In this document: piece after piece, positions 1 through 10,089 of the stretch
Layout of the letters: every line of letters starts with the position of its first letter
Position numbering within the stretch: the first letter of the stretch is position 1
DNA from: Leishmania mexicana MHOM/GT/2001/U1103
Taxonomy: Eukaryota > Euglenozoa > Kinetoplastea > Trypanosomatida > Trypanosomatidae
Length of the DNA stretch: 64,000 nucleotides
Direction of reading: 5' to 3'
NCBI RefSeq assembly: GCF_000234665.1
Contig: NC_018308.1
Coordinates: forward strand, 154,920-218,919
Notes under the pieces: model-generated
Told to the model about the DNA's origin: nothing
The model's input: only the letters and a program-made list of their open reading frames with translations
Database searches by the model: none
Translations under genes and position numbers: made by a program

Positions 1-2145
1 GACCAGCTCACCCTTGTCGACGCCCCCCTCTCTCTCTCTCTCCTCCACACAGTCGTCAAGTGCCGAGCACGCACCGCAGCAGCTACATGGTCGCGCTTTT
101 TCGCTTGTGGTTGCCGTTGTCTGCTTGGAGTCGGCTTATCTCTCCTTGCTCACGCCACTCCCAGAATGGATGGGTGTCTCTCGACCCCGACTACGCCTGC
201 CTCAAGCATACCAGGGCCATACAGCCAGCCCGACAGAGGTGTGTGTGTGTGCGCGCGAAGACGGCGAGAACACAACAAGCAGAGAACAGAGGGAGCGTGA
301 TGGGGAGGGGGTGGTGGCGGCGCGGGGCGGGCGACCAGCCCTCACTCTCGCCAACACCGCCCTCCCCTTCTCCCCCTCCCCCACAGACGCACGCCACTCA
401 ACAGAAGTGGGTCACCGCAAGGCACGAGGGGGGAGGGTGGTGGTGGTGGTGGTGGTGGTGCATGTGTCTGGTGGATGCGTGAAGGAGGGCGGGCGGATGG
501 GGAGAGGGAGGGGGAGGGCACGAGGAGACGCACGGAGTGGCGCTCATGAATACACATGCATGTGCACAGGCAAGGGCCAACAAGAGGAGCTGTCAACAAC
601 AATACGAGCCCATAGGATGAAGGGTGGGGTGGGGGTGGGCGACACACAGCGAGGGGGAGGGAGAGCGCGCGCGGGTGGGTGGGTGCGGCCACGAAAAATG
701 AGGCAAGATGTCAAGCAGAACACGTTCACGACATGCATGCAAGGCGCGCAAGGGTGTAGTGGATACTTGGTGAAGCCTCCTCCGTTGTTTCCGTTCGCTC
801 GTGGAGAACATAGCGAGTGTGCACGTCAGTTCAGTGGTGCTTTGCGCACCCTATTGCACCTGTGTCCATCCGTAAGGGACGTGCATGTGTGCCCTTCCCT
901 CCGTGCCGTTCAAGTCGACCTTCGATTACTTCAAAGAGCGATGACGGCAGTCATGATGCCGCCGGAGGGCGAGACACACATCGAGAGACGCCCACACCCA
1001 CACACGCACACACACGCATATATATATATATGTACACGGGGACAGCACCAACGCCTGTCCATTTCGACATACGACTGTCGAGGGAGGAGAGAGGGAGAGG
1101 GAGAGGGAGGGGGAGGGACACAAGTAATGGGAGGACACGCGCCAGCGAAACAGCAGCAACAACGGGAGAGAGAACACAGAATGTGGTGACTATGAAAACC
1201 TGAAGAATCGTCGGAATCACTGCTGCTATTACTGCTGCTCTAGCACGGATGATACATGAGGAGGCTTGGTGGAGTGGGAGAGAGAAGGGGGAGGGGGGGG
1301 GAAAGCGGGGAGGCACAGGTATGGGGGTGTGTACGTACGTACGTATGTGTGTGGCGGTGGTGGTGGTGGTGCGGGCAACAACACACACGGCGCGTCCCAT
1401 CAGCACCGTTGACACACACACACACACACACACAGGCACACAGACGGGCACATGTATACATAAGAATATACCAGCGCATACACGTACGCGTGCATGTACG
1501 CACCGGCGCCGGTAAAAGTAAAACCACAACGTGAACAAGAAAAGAGAAGTAGTTCGAGAAGGAAAGGCGCCAACACCGATCGGGGGGAGATGGGGAGGGG
1601 GGCTGCAAGCGATGAGGGATGCCGTGTGTGGGTGTGCGGGGGGTGGGGTGGTGAAGCGCAAGTGACACACCCACGCGCCCATGTGCCCACAGATGTGTTT
1701 GGATGGGTTCCTCTGCCGTCAAACAGCTGGAGGTGAAGGGATGGGAGCCCAGGGAAGAGAGCGAGAGAGAGAGAGGGTGTATGTGTGTGTGTATGTGGGT
1801 GTCTGAGGAGGCGAGGGGCACTGGAAGCCATGATGTGCTTCCCGAGAAAACAGTCGCACTCACTCCCCCTCAAACACCAACACCCCCTCCCTCCTCGTCT
1901 CTCTTCCACCGGCGCGCCATACCTGCTTCACTTTGGCCATGTTGCGACGCCAACCTCGTTTTATCGAACATCGCCGGACTCAACCGACGTGGACAAGGAC
2001 ACGACGGCTGTGCGGAGGCTCGCTGCAATTTCGCACACACGCACCTTCCCCTAACCTCCCTAACGGACAGCCATAGGGAAAATGTTGTTGCTGTTTTTCG
2101 GCTTGTCGAGAGGGGGGAGGCACCCCCCCCCCCGAGGCGATCTTC
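1..2145. other. Non-coding flank downstream of the calpain-like gene
   Basis: I see no supportable gene here. Open frames occur on both strands but are low-complexity (runs of Pro, His-Thr, Gly-Arg) produced by CA/GT and G-rich repeats. The stretch holds a GGT run near 437-462, a short TA run near 1018-1031, a CA run near 1411-1436 and a purine-rich tract near 1081-1117. Since transcription runs leftward, it should contain the 3' UTR of the calpain-like gene and the spacer towards the next gene outside the window. Confidence 0.6.
1411..1436. repeat. CA microsatellite
   Basis: Uninterrupted CA dinucleotides in the spacer left of the calpain-like gene. Simple repeats of this kind are abundant between genes throughout the window. 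Confidence 0.85.
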
Positions 2146-4716
2146 TCAGTAGATGGCCGTGCCGGCCTTCTCCTGCGGATAGCCGCAGCTGCTCTCCTTC
2201 GTCTGGAAGTACAGCTCCTCCTCGTGCGGCTCCACGTCATCCGTCGGGAACTTTGGAAAGTTCTCGAAGACGGCGTTGCTCTCGCCTATCTTGCACATGA
2301 TCACGGCGACGTTGTCACCGATCTCCTCATCCGCCTCGAACCCCACGGTTACGGCTACCTCCTTCGCCTTCACGCTTGACGCGTTCCGCACAGGGTGGAC
2401 GTGGTCGTTCACGTAGTAGATGGAGTGTACAAAATCGCGCATGTCCTCGCCTCCGCCGTTGCCGTTGCTGACAGTCTCGTCGCCCTCCATGAGGCGCGGA
2501 ATGAGCAGATACGGCGCGGCACTCGGCTCCAGGTGGCACGTCATGGCAATCTCGCGCGCCTGCAGGAACAGCCACGCGTTGTCCGATGGCTGCGTCATGT
2601 CAGCCGAGGAGTTCTGCACGACGTGGTACACGTCCGTTTCGTTCGGCACCGGCGCGGCAAGCGACAACATCACGGGCGGGTAGTCCATGTTGTTCGGGTC
2701 GGACTCGGCCGCACCCGCCTCGTCGACGTGCATGCCGCGGTGGTCCATGTTCGACAAGATGAACGTGACGTCCGTCGGCGCCTTCACCGACACCTGAAAG
2801 ACGGCGCCGGGCTTGCAGTCGGCGAAGGTAATGGGCACGCGCGCGTCGTGCGCTGCCGGCGCGCGGAAAAGTACACCACCGCCGATGAAGTACTTGAGCG
2901 CATCCTCAAAGGTCATCCAGACGATGCTAGTGTCGCCCTTGTGGTTGGGGAAGCCGCACGCGGTGGCGATATCGCGGTGCTGTTGCCACTCCAGGGAATC
3001 CCACGCCCACGCCCTCGTCCAGCCGCTACCGTACACCCACGGGTTGCGCAGGCATACCAGGCGTATCTGGCCCTTCTGGAACTCCTTCACATCCAGCACG
3101 GAGTAGGCGTGGCCGGGCAGGAAGCCGGTGCCGGCGAACGCCTCCTCCATCTCGGGCTGGTCGGAGAAGTCCGGCAAGCTCTGCGCGTCCGCCGGGATCG
3201 CCGGCGCCTTGCCGGACGTCGTGAGGATGGTCTGGTAGCCCTTCCTTTGCCACTGGATCATCCTCGACTCCAGGTCGTGGCCGCTATGGACGGTTGCCTT
3301 GGTGACCATTTCGTCGATGCGCATGGCCGGGAAGCCCGTCATGTCCGTCAGTGCGTGCATCGGGTCACCCGACTGGATCATAGCGTAGCTGCCGTGCATC
3401 TTGGCAAACGCCTTCTCGAGAACTGCCGGCCACAGCTCGCACAGGTCGCGGCTGTGCGCGAAGGCCGGCGCGCCGGCGATGACGGGAAAGTAGTCATCCA
3501 CAAGGATGCTACGCCAGAGGCCGTTCTTGTTGAAGGACACGCGGTACGCACCGATCGCGCGCTCGCACCGCGCCGAGTCGGCGCCCTTCGGGTGCCGGAA
3601 CATTTGCATGACCACTTTCGGGTCCTCGGCCTGCGTGGCCACTGCACACATGAGCCAGCAGTCGCCCAGCTCGCCCTGCTCGACCTCGCCGGGGCAGATG
3701 CGGTTGCGGAAGAGTCGAATCTGATCGTGCAGCTCCGGCTTCACGTACATGCGTGGCCGGCCCCACGGCAGCCGCTTGAACGGCTTCGACGCCCCCGACT
3801 CGATGGACGACTGCACAGGCGGGAAGGAGAGGTCGACAAAGGGAAGGCCGTTCTCCAGGCAGACCTGCAGAATGCGCTCCGCATCCGTCTCGTCGCCGGT
3901 GATGGCGCGGATGGCGTCCATCTCCACCTGCACAACCTGCCGATTTTGTGCCTCGCTGCGGGCTTGGAAGTACTCCTGCGACAGCGGCAGCGCGCTCAGC
4001 TTGCTCGCGAAGCCGTTCACGAAGCCCTTGATGAAGGGCTCCGTCTCGCCAGGGTAGACGGTCAACTCCATCACGTACTCGCCCGTGTTTTCATCACGCG
4101 TCATCTTCGTGTTTTCGAGCGGCGTGATCTTGCTGTGCTTGCCAAAGGTGCACACGACGTGCACCTCGAAGGAGCGGCTGTCGTTGTAGAAGGACCACAT
4201 CTTGTTGGGCCGGTCGACGATGCGGTAGAGCAGCCCGGGCTCCTCGAAGCAGTTCGTCACCTCGCCCGTGACGTCGGGCTCGCCGTTCACGAACCGCACC
4301 TTTGGGGCAGTAGCACCAGCGGCAGACGCGGGGTTTTCCGGGTTCTCGTACACGGGCTTCTGCGCGGTGGCAATGTCGAACTCGTCCTCCGGGTCTTCCT
4401 CAGGCACCTGCAGGTTCACTGGGACCCACTCCCGTGGCGGCTTCGTGGCAGTCTTGCGTGGCTTCATGAAGGCATTCATTACCGGCGGCGGCGGCGGCCC
4501 GGCCGGCTCTTCCTCAGGGTACTGCGAGCCGGCGCGCATCACGGCATCATCCGTGGGCAGACCGCGGTCGTCGTGCCCAAGCGGCTGGTTGTTCGCGTCC
4601 GCAAAGCCGTGGACATCCTCGGCAGCGGTCGGCTTCTCCGCTGCGTCGAACTCGACAGAGTCGGAGAAGAGGCTGTCGTTGCTGATTACATCCGCCTCCG
4701 TCGGTGGGTACGACAT
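2146..4716 (-). CDS. Calpain-like cysteine peptidase with intact catalytic triad
   Basis: This 856-aa protein belongs to the calpain (C2) family. An acidic, proline-rich N-terminus (about 1-140) is followed by a region at about 150-255 resembling the DUF1935 domain of kinetoplastid calpain-like proteins. The peptidase core spans about 330-600. The nucleophile is C353 in GELGDCWLMCA, the histidine is H536 in PGHAYSV and the asparagine is N558 in LRNPW, so all three catalytic residues are present. The remainder (about 600-856) would be the C2-like/beta-sandwich part. There is no MGC start, so dual N-acylation is not predicted. I chose the Met of MSYPPTEADV because the frame upstream of it is low-complexity and crosses the polypyrimidine tract; a start at 5184 would add 156 such residues. 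No penta-EF-hand domain is visible, so calcium control of the classical type is unlikely. Family assignment is firm; substrate unknown. Confidence 0.93.
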   Translation of the reverse strand: MSYPPTEADVISNDSLFSDSVEFDAAEKPTAAEDVHGFADANNQPLGHDDRGLPTDDAVMRAGSQYPEEEPAGPPPPPVMNAFMKPRKTATKPPREWVPVNLQVPEEDPEDEFDIATAQKPVYENPENPASAAGATAPKVRFVNGEPDVTGEVTNCFEEPGLLYRIVDRPNKMWSFYNDSRSFEVHVVCTFGKHSKITPLENTKMTRDENTGEYVMELTVYPGETEPFIKGFVNGFASKLSALPLSQEYFQARSEAQNRQVVQVEMDAIRAITGDETDAERILQVCLENGLPFVDLSFPPVQSSIESGASKPFKRLPWGRPRMYVKPELHDQIRLFRNRICPGEVEQGELGDCWLMCAVATQAEDPKVVMQMFRHPKGADSARCERAIGAYRVSFNKNGLWRSILVDDYFPVIAGAPAFAHSRDLCELWPAVLEKAFAKMHGSYAMIQSGDPMHALTDMTGFPAMRIDEMVTKATVHSGHDLESRMIQWQRKGYQTILTTSGKAPAIPADAQSLPDFSDQPEMEEAFAGTGFLPGHAYSVLDVKEFQKGQIRLVCLRNPWVYGSGWTRAWAWDSLEWQQHRDIATACGFPNHKGDTSIVWMTFEDALKYFIGGGVLFRAPAAHDARVPITFADCKPGAVFQVSVKAPTDVTFILSNMDHRGMHVDEAGAAESDPNNMDYPPVMLSLAAPVPNETDVYHVVQNSSADMTQPSDNAWLFLQAREIAMTCHLEPSAAPYLLIPRLMEGDETVSNGNGGGEDMRDFVHSIYYVNDHVHPVRNASSVKAKEVAVTVGFEADEEIGDNVAVIMCKIGESNAVFENFPKFPTDDVEPHEEELYFQTKESSCGYPQEKAGTAIY

Positions 4717-4783
4717 AGCTGCTGTGCTAAGGATGTGCAGGAGGTGTGTGTATGGGGTGGGTGGGTGGGCGGGTGGAGAGGAG

Positions 4784-4808
4784 AGGGGTGGGCGGGGGGG
4801 GGGGAGCT
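4784..4808 (-). promoter_or_regulatory. Polypyrimidine tract, candidate trans-splice signal of the calpain gene
   Basis: On the coding strand this is an almost pure C/T tract lying about 70-90 nt before the chosen start codon. Several AG dinucleotides follow just upstream of the ATG (complement of 4719-4728). This is the expected layout of a spliced-leader acceptor. Which AG is used cannot be told from sequence. Confidence 0.4.
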
Positions 4809-4958
4809 GAACAGGCACCTGCGTGCGCGAGTTTCTACGTTCACTCGCTCGCTTTGTTCCCCGTCGCTTGTACTCGTCGCTTGATGTGCGACTCGTCGCG
4901 TCTGCGCGTGCGTGTGCGAGAGCGGGGGGGGCTGAAGGAGAGGAGCGGGTGTGTGTAT

Positions 4959-4993
4959 GGGGGGTGGGTGGGTGGGTGGGGAGGGGGCGGCGG
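4959..4993 (+). other. G-rich tract with quadruplex potential
   Basis: The plus strand carries six or more G-triplets or longer runs spaced by single T or A bases. This satisfies the usual G-quadruplex pattern on the DNA strand opposite the mRNA. On the coding strand the same bases are another polypyrimidine tract in the calpain 5' flank, so splicing is the simpler explanation. Confidence 0.5.
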
Positions 4994-5021
4994 ATGAGGT
5001 GATGAGACTGCCGATATGTTG

Positions 5022-5049
5022 TATATATATATATATATATGTGTGTGTA
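5022..5049. repeat. TA/TG microsatellite
   Basis: About ten TA dinucleotides run directly into TG dinucleotides. Similar short TA runs recur in other spacers (near 30764, 31660, 42570 and 43196). Confidence 0.8.
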
Positions 5050-6205
5050 GGTGCACGCAGGGGAGAGCGGGGCCGAGTTAGATGAAGCGTGAGCGGTGCG
5101 TCGCGTGAGAGCGAGGAGAACATCTGCGCGTACCCTTACACAGACCGTGCGGGAGCATAGCAGAACACAACGAACGCAACGCAACGCAACGAGCCCCCCC
5201 TCCCCTCAAGAGGAACAAGTGTACCAGACTCGGTGTTCGCATGGCGCGTGTGCGTGTGGCCGAGAAAAGACTGGCGCTACACGCGCCTCCTCTCCGCCTC
5301 CGCCGTGACTTCCTCCGTACCATTTTTTTTCCCTTGACGAGCGGGGTGCTGACACATCCATGCAAATCGCAGAGGTGGATGCTGGCGCGGGAGAGCGACA
5401 TGTAGTGCTGCCGTGCTGATGGCGTGTTTGCATGCAGCTATCTGGACACCGCCCATGCACGCATGGAACAGAACATCAGGGAACGACCAATGAAGGGAGG
5501 ACAACGAAGCGCGAAGCGGAGAGGTGCCGAAAGTGGTGGTGGTGGTGGTGGGGGAGGGGGCGCGATGACGGCCGTCAGCAGCCTTTAACACGTTGTGTTT
5601 CCATCAGCCACCTTTTCCCTCTCTCTTCTCGCGGGCTTCGCGAGTCGGTCGCATACCGTCAGGCGAACGGTGGAGAGCGCGATGGGGCGCCTGTCTGAGG
5701 GTGCCTCCACCCCTTTACAAGCGTGGGCTCGACCGACAAGATCGTGCAGTGGGGTCGACTCCGTTTCCTCATTCTCTGTCTGGCTGGGTTTGCGGCCGGC
5801 GATGTCGGCGGTGAACACCAGCGTCCGGCTCGCCGTCCGGACGCTGCGGCCACCCCCGCATCGGCGCCGCCGCCGTCGCCGTCCCCCTCACGTCCTCGCC
5901 ACTGTCGCTGTGCGGGATGCGCCCTGCCTTTTTTTCTTCGTAAAGCGACCGCAAGCGGCGACAGGCACCACCGCCTCTCGTCTCGGGTCGCGAGGTGCGC
6001 CGCATGTGGGGTGTCCGTCGCCGCCGCCTTGTCCTACCACCGCTGGACCACTCGCCGTCCTAGCCGCTCCCGCCCTTGTTGCCATCCCGGACTGGAGGAC
6101 GACCCCTTCAAGGTACTTGTGGACCAGCGCACCCTCCCCTCATCCCGCCGCAGTGCCTTGCCGCGATTAAAGGAAAGGATGAGCACGTCCACTGACGGAA
6201 CCACC

Positions 6206-6240
6206 GCCAAGCAGACAGCCAAGCAGACAGCCAAGCAGTA
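6206..6240. repeat. 12-bp tandem repeat, nearly three copies
   Basis: The unit GCCAAGCAGACA is repeated almost three times. In one plus-strand frame it would read AKQT repeats, but no convincing gene surrounds it. Confidence 0.75.
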
Positions 6241-6448
6241 TCCAGGCGAGGAGCAAGAGTGGCAACCCCGTTGCGGCAGGCCGGCTCGTGAGGATGAAGG
6301 CGAACTTCGCCTTGGCCGGCGCAAGCCAGCCAACGCTGCCCACGATCCGGATGATTTAGATAACACCGACCCATTGGACAGTGATGCGCATCAACGAGCT
6401 GCGGGAGATGAGGGTGAGGGGGGGGGGGAGAGGGCGAGCTGATGCGCA

Positions 6449-7016
6449 TCACCTGCGTGATTGTGTGGGAGTCCGCCACCCGGAAGCTGCCCTCCCACGA
6501 CACCTTGCAGTGGCAGCCGAGCAGCGCCATGAAGTGCGCCACGTCCTCGTCGATGTACACGACGGCCTCAATGGTGTCCACGTCTCGGGGGAGGGAGCTG
6601 GCACAAGGGATCGCCTACCGGGACAACCCACGCGGGTTCATGGCCATCATGCACGCGAGGTCCCCCCTCCTCCTCCTCCTCCTCCTCCTCCTCCGCCCCT
6701 CCATGCCAAGAATGTTCGGCGGGTAGCGCTGCACAGACAGCTAAGTCCACCGTCTCGCCGTACGAGGAGGATGTCCCCCTGTGAGGGCGATGCCGATCAG
6801 AGGAATGACGAGCAAGGTGGTGCCGTTGCCGCGGCCAACGTCGTCGACAGAGTTCACGATGGGCACGGCTATGATGGTGCCGGTGAACACGTGCGTCATG
6901 CAGATGGTGTGCGAAATACGGTGGGCCACAAAGGCGTTCATGGAGGAGGTGATGAGGGCCACACAGCACCTTGTGCCGAGCCTCGAGGCGAGCGAGCTCG
7001 TGCTGGGGATGACCAT
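6449..7016 (-). pseudogene. Possible decayed gene, membrane-protein-like
   Basis: Two minus-strand stretches look more protein-like than the surrounding repeats. One (about 6790-7016) is hydrophobic and has two plausible membrane segments ending in a GRGNGTTLLV motif. The other (about 6449-6581) reads DTIEAVVYIDEDVAHF and onward. They lie in different frames, separated by a stop and a TCC repeat. The GxGNG motif preceded by a TGT-containing hydrophobic segment faintly recalls bacterial SecY around its fifth transmembrane helix, but the match is short. A relic of a membrane protein is my best reading; chance open frames are the alternative. Confidence 0.3.
6666..6694. repeat. TCC trinucleotide run
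   Basis: About nine TCC units interrupt the possible gene relic. On the minus strand they read as a poly-Glu or poly-Arg run depending on frame. Confidence 0.85.
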
Positions 7017-8634
7017 ATGCTATATTGGGAGTTGTTGATCAGCCCGACCAACCTCATAGGGAAAGAGATCCACTAGACGGACTGGGAGGGGGGGGGCGAA
7101 TGTCCTCAGCACCGCTTCGTCGCGTTGCGCGGGTCATCGCGCTACCGACGGTGATGGTGATGCCGATGGCAGTTTATGGAGAGCGAGCGAGAGCCGACAG
7201 TGACGCGCCGCCGATTCACCAAACGGCACTGCCCCAGCAACAGCCGCCCGTAAGAGCCACGCTGTCTAATCTGCGCTCACGTGCTCCACCTCAACCCTCC
7301 ACTCGTACTTCAGCGCCTGCGTTGTTCGACTGTGCGTCATGCCTGTGGTGTTGCATGGTTCGGCGAGGGGAGGTGGTGCCGGTGGCGTGTGCGCGTCTCT
7401 GTGGGTGTACGTACACGGTGAATAGCGGGTGGGCCAGGAGTGTGAGAGAGGGGGAATAGGAAGGGTGGTGGTGGCGGAGTCCACTCACATACGCCGGTGG
7501 TTCTCTGCATGGTGGCGCATCGATTAAAGGCAGAGGTGTGTGTGTGTGTGTGAGGAAGAGGGTGGCGGGGCAGTCACCGCTGCCGCTGCACCCACTTGCC
7601 ACTCCAGCAGCGGTTTTCAGGCGTTGTGGCTTCATGCTCCTATGAGAGGTTGATAGCCACTGCCGCCACTTCGCCGTCACCACCGGCACTGCGCTCCGGT
7701 GATGAGTCATGGATGTTTTGTACGCCGCTGGCAGAGCAACGCCCTTCTCCCTGACTTTCCTTCGCTCACTCGCCCCCATCCTCCTCCTCCTCCCTAAGTT
7801 GGCGTGTGGTGTTATGCGCCATACATCACAGAGACATTGTCCGCAGAGAATCGCATGCGCGTGCTCCTCACACTGGTGCAGGATGCAGTGGCGGCAACGA
7901 AACGGACATCCACTAGGAGGGGGAGGAGGAAGGGTGTGAGCGTGTGTGGGGTGGTGGTGGTGGTGGTCACTGTTTCTGCTGTCTGTGCGCGTGCGCACAC
8001 ATGATGAGGGCTTACGCAGACTCCCCCCCTCCCCCCACCGCCCACTTTCCCCCTCTCGCCCCGCCCGACAAGGGAGACGCGTACGCGGCGCGCCTATCAC
8101 GACTTCCACTGGTACAACGAACGAAAAACCTCGGAAAAGCATGTAGCCTTGGCACGGCGTGCGTGCGGCAAGGAAACTAAGAGCAGACAGCAGACGTTCG
8201 AGTTGGACCGCCGCCGCTGCTGCTGCTGCTGCTGCTGCTATATGCATGTGTGCCTTACTCAGCGGGAGGGAGGAGTATGTGTGTGTGTGTGTGCGCGCCA
8301 AATGTGGTGAGCGGTGCAGAAGGTCGATGGAGGGGAGATGATTACACCTCGCCGCTGTATCTCTCTTCGCAGCACGCTAGTAACGCTACAACTACAACTG
8401 CTGCTGCTGAGAGAGACGGCACCGACCGTTCTTCCTCAGCTCAACAACGAACCCCCTGCCAGAGACAAGGGGGTTGTTGTGCTCACCCATAACGCAGCCC
8501 CGCTTCGCCGCTGACGTGTACAAGGGGCAGCAGCAGCAGCAGCAGCGCCATATCTATTCCTCCCCCCGTGCGCACGCGGCGCTTCGGTTCACCACGGGAC
8601 TCCCGAGACTGTCATACCTCCTTTTCCCGTTCTC

Positions 8635-10089
8635 TCAGGGAAGCGCCGTGTAGCCCACGTACGTGAAAGGCGTGATGGCGAGCAGCTCCTGCCGCACCTC
8701 CTCTGTGATGCCCTCGAGCTGCTGGATGAAGCAGTGCACTGTCTCCTCCGTAACATGTGCGTTGCCGCGCGTCAGGTCCTTGAGCGCCTCGTACGGCTTC
8801 GGGTAGCCCTCGCGGCGCAGCACCGTCTGGATGCCCTCCGCCACGACAGCCCAGTTGCCCTCCAGGTCCGCGGCGATGGCGTCCTTGTTGAGGAGGAGCT
8901 TGTCGATGCCGCGACGCAGGGAGGAAAATGAGATGAGGGCGTGGCTGAGCGGAACGCCGAGGTTGCGCAGCACCGTGCTGTCTGTGAGGTCGCGCTGCAG
9001 ACGGGAGATGGGCAGCTTCGCTGAAAGGAATCCGAGGATGGCGTTGCTCATGCCCAGGTTGCCCTCAGCGTTCTCGAAGTCGATCGGGTTCACCTTGTGC
9101 GGCATCGCGCTGCTGCCGACCTCACCCACCTTCACCTTCTGGCCAAAGTAGCCGAGTGAAATGTACTGCCACACGTCCTTGGCCAGGTCCATCAAGATCG
9201 TGTGCAGCCGCGCGCACGCATCGCAGAGAGCGGCGAGGTTGTCGTAGTGCTCGATCTGCGTCGTGTAGCGCTGACGGCGAAGGCCAAGGTACTTGCTCAG
9301 GAAGAGCTCCCCAAAGTCCAGCCAGTTCACACCAGGGTACGCACAGAGGTGCGCGTTAAAGTTGCCCGTGGCGCCACCGAACTTGCCTGTGCTTGGGATG
9401 CTCAGCAGCATCGCCCGCTGCTCTTCCAGCCGCTCGATCCATACCATGAACTCCTTCGCCAAGTTCGTCGGGCTCGCCGGTTGGCCATGCGTCCGGGCCA
9501 GCATCGGGACATCCCACTCCGGGAGCTTGCTCTTGAGAAGCGCGATCAGCTGATCCAGTGTTGGGATGTAGTGGTGGTGAAGGGCGTCGCGCAGGAGCAT
9601 GGGGATGGAGGTGTTGTTGATGTCCTGAGAAGTCAGCCCAAAGTGAATAAACTCCTTCTCGGGCGCGAGCCCGCAGGCGGACATCTTGTCCTTCAGGTAG
9701 TACTCCACGGCCTTGATGTCGTGGTTCGTGACCGCTTCAATGTCCTTTATTTTGCGGGCGTCGTCGACTGTAAAGTTCTCGAAGGTGGTCGCCCGCAGCT
9801 CACGCAGCTGCGCATCTGTGACGCCGCGAAGCTGCGTGATCGCCGGCGCCTCCTTGCACAGCGCCTCGAAGTACAGCACCTCCACCTGCACGCGATACTT
9901 GAACAACGCGTACTCGGAGAAGTAGGCGCGCAGAGGGGCCGTGTCACGCTTGTAGCGACCATCGAGAGGAGAGAGCGAGAAGAGGGGGTTGTCTTGACCA
10001 ATCTCCGCTGGGGCCTTGTGGGCCGTCGTGGTTGCCGTCGCCGTCGCCACCGCCGCCGCCGCCTCCTCTGGTGCCGAAGGCAGTGACAT
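8635..10089 (-). CDS. ADSL: Adenylosuccinate lyase, bacterial PurB type
   Basis: This 484-aa enzyme converts adenylosuccinate to AMP and fumarate, the second step of IMP-to-AMP conversion. Trypanosomatids cannot make purines de novo, so the step serves salvage. After a ~33-residue Ala/Thr-rich extension the enzyme begins at [11 protein letters not shown]. The conserved [13 protein letters not shown] segment, [13 protein letters not shown] and [12 protein letters not shown] follow, then the family signature [20 protein letters not shown] at about 325-344, whose flexible loop carries the catalytic Ser (S326/S327). These blocks match E. coli PurB closely ([34 protein letters not shown]), not the human enzyme. 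No C-terminal glycosomal SKL-type signal is present; the protein ends YTALP. The start is the first in-frame ATG. Confidence 0.97.
   Translation of the reverse strand: [484 protein letters not shown]

Larger units (their letters stand above)
4717..8634. other. Gene-poor 3.9-kb spacer between calpain and adenylosuccinate lyase
   Basis: This is the longest spacer in the window. Its right part is the adenylosuccinate lyase 3' flank and its left part the calpain 5' flank with polypyrimidine tracts. It holds a TA/TG run (5022-5049), a TCC run (6666-6694), a 12-bp tandem repeat (6206-6240), a possible gene relic (6449-7016) and a CTG run near 8215-8238. Open frames on the plus strand at 5595-6442 have mixed composition but no recognisable domain, so I do not call them genes. 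Confidence 0.55.

Noticed and set aside
2395..4884. 829-aa plus-strand open frame across the calpain gene
   Set aside because: It is an antisense shadow of the calpain-like gene, common in GC-rich DNA; the minus-strand frame has the recognisable peptidase motifs.
5595..6442. Plus-strand open frames as a gene on the opposite strand
   Set aside because: Arg/Pro/Ser-rich composition, overlapping frames and no domain; all supported genes are on the minus strand. Left as uncertain spacer.
9202..10086. 294-aa plus-strand open frame over adenylosuccinate lyase
   Set aside because: It is antisense to a clearly recognised enzyme and has no domain of its own.
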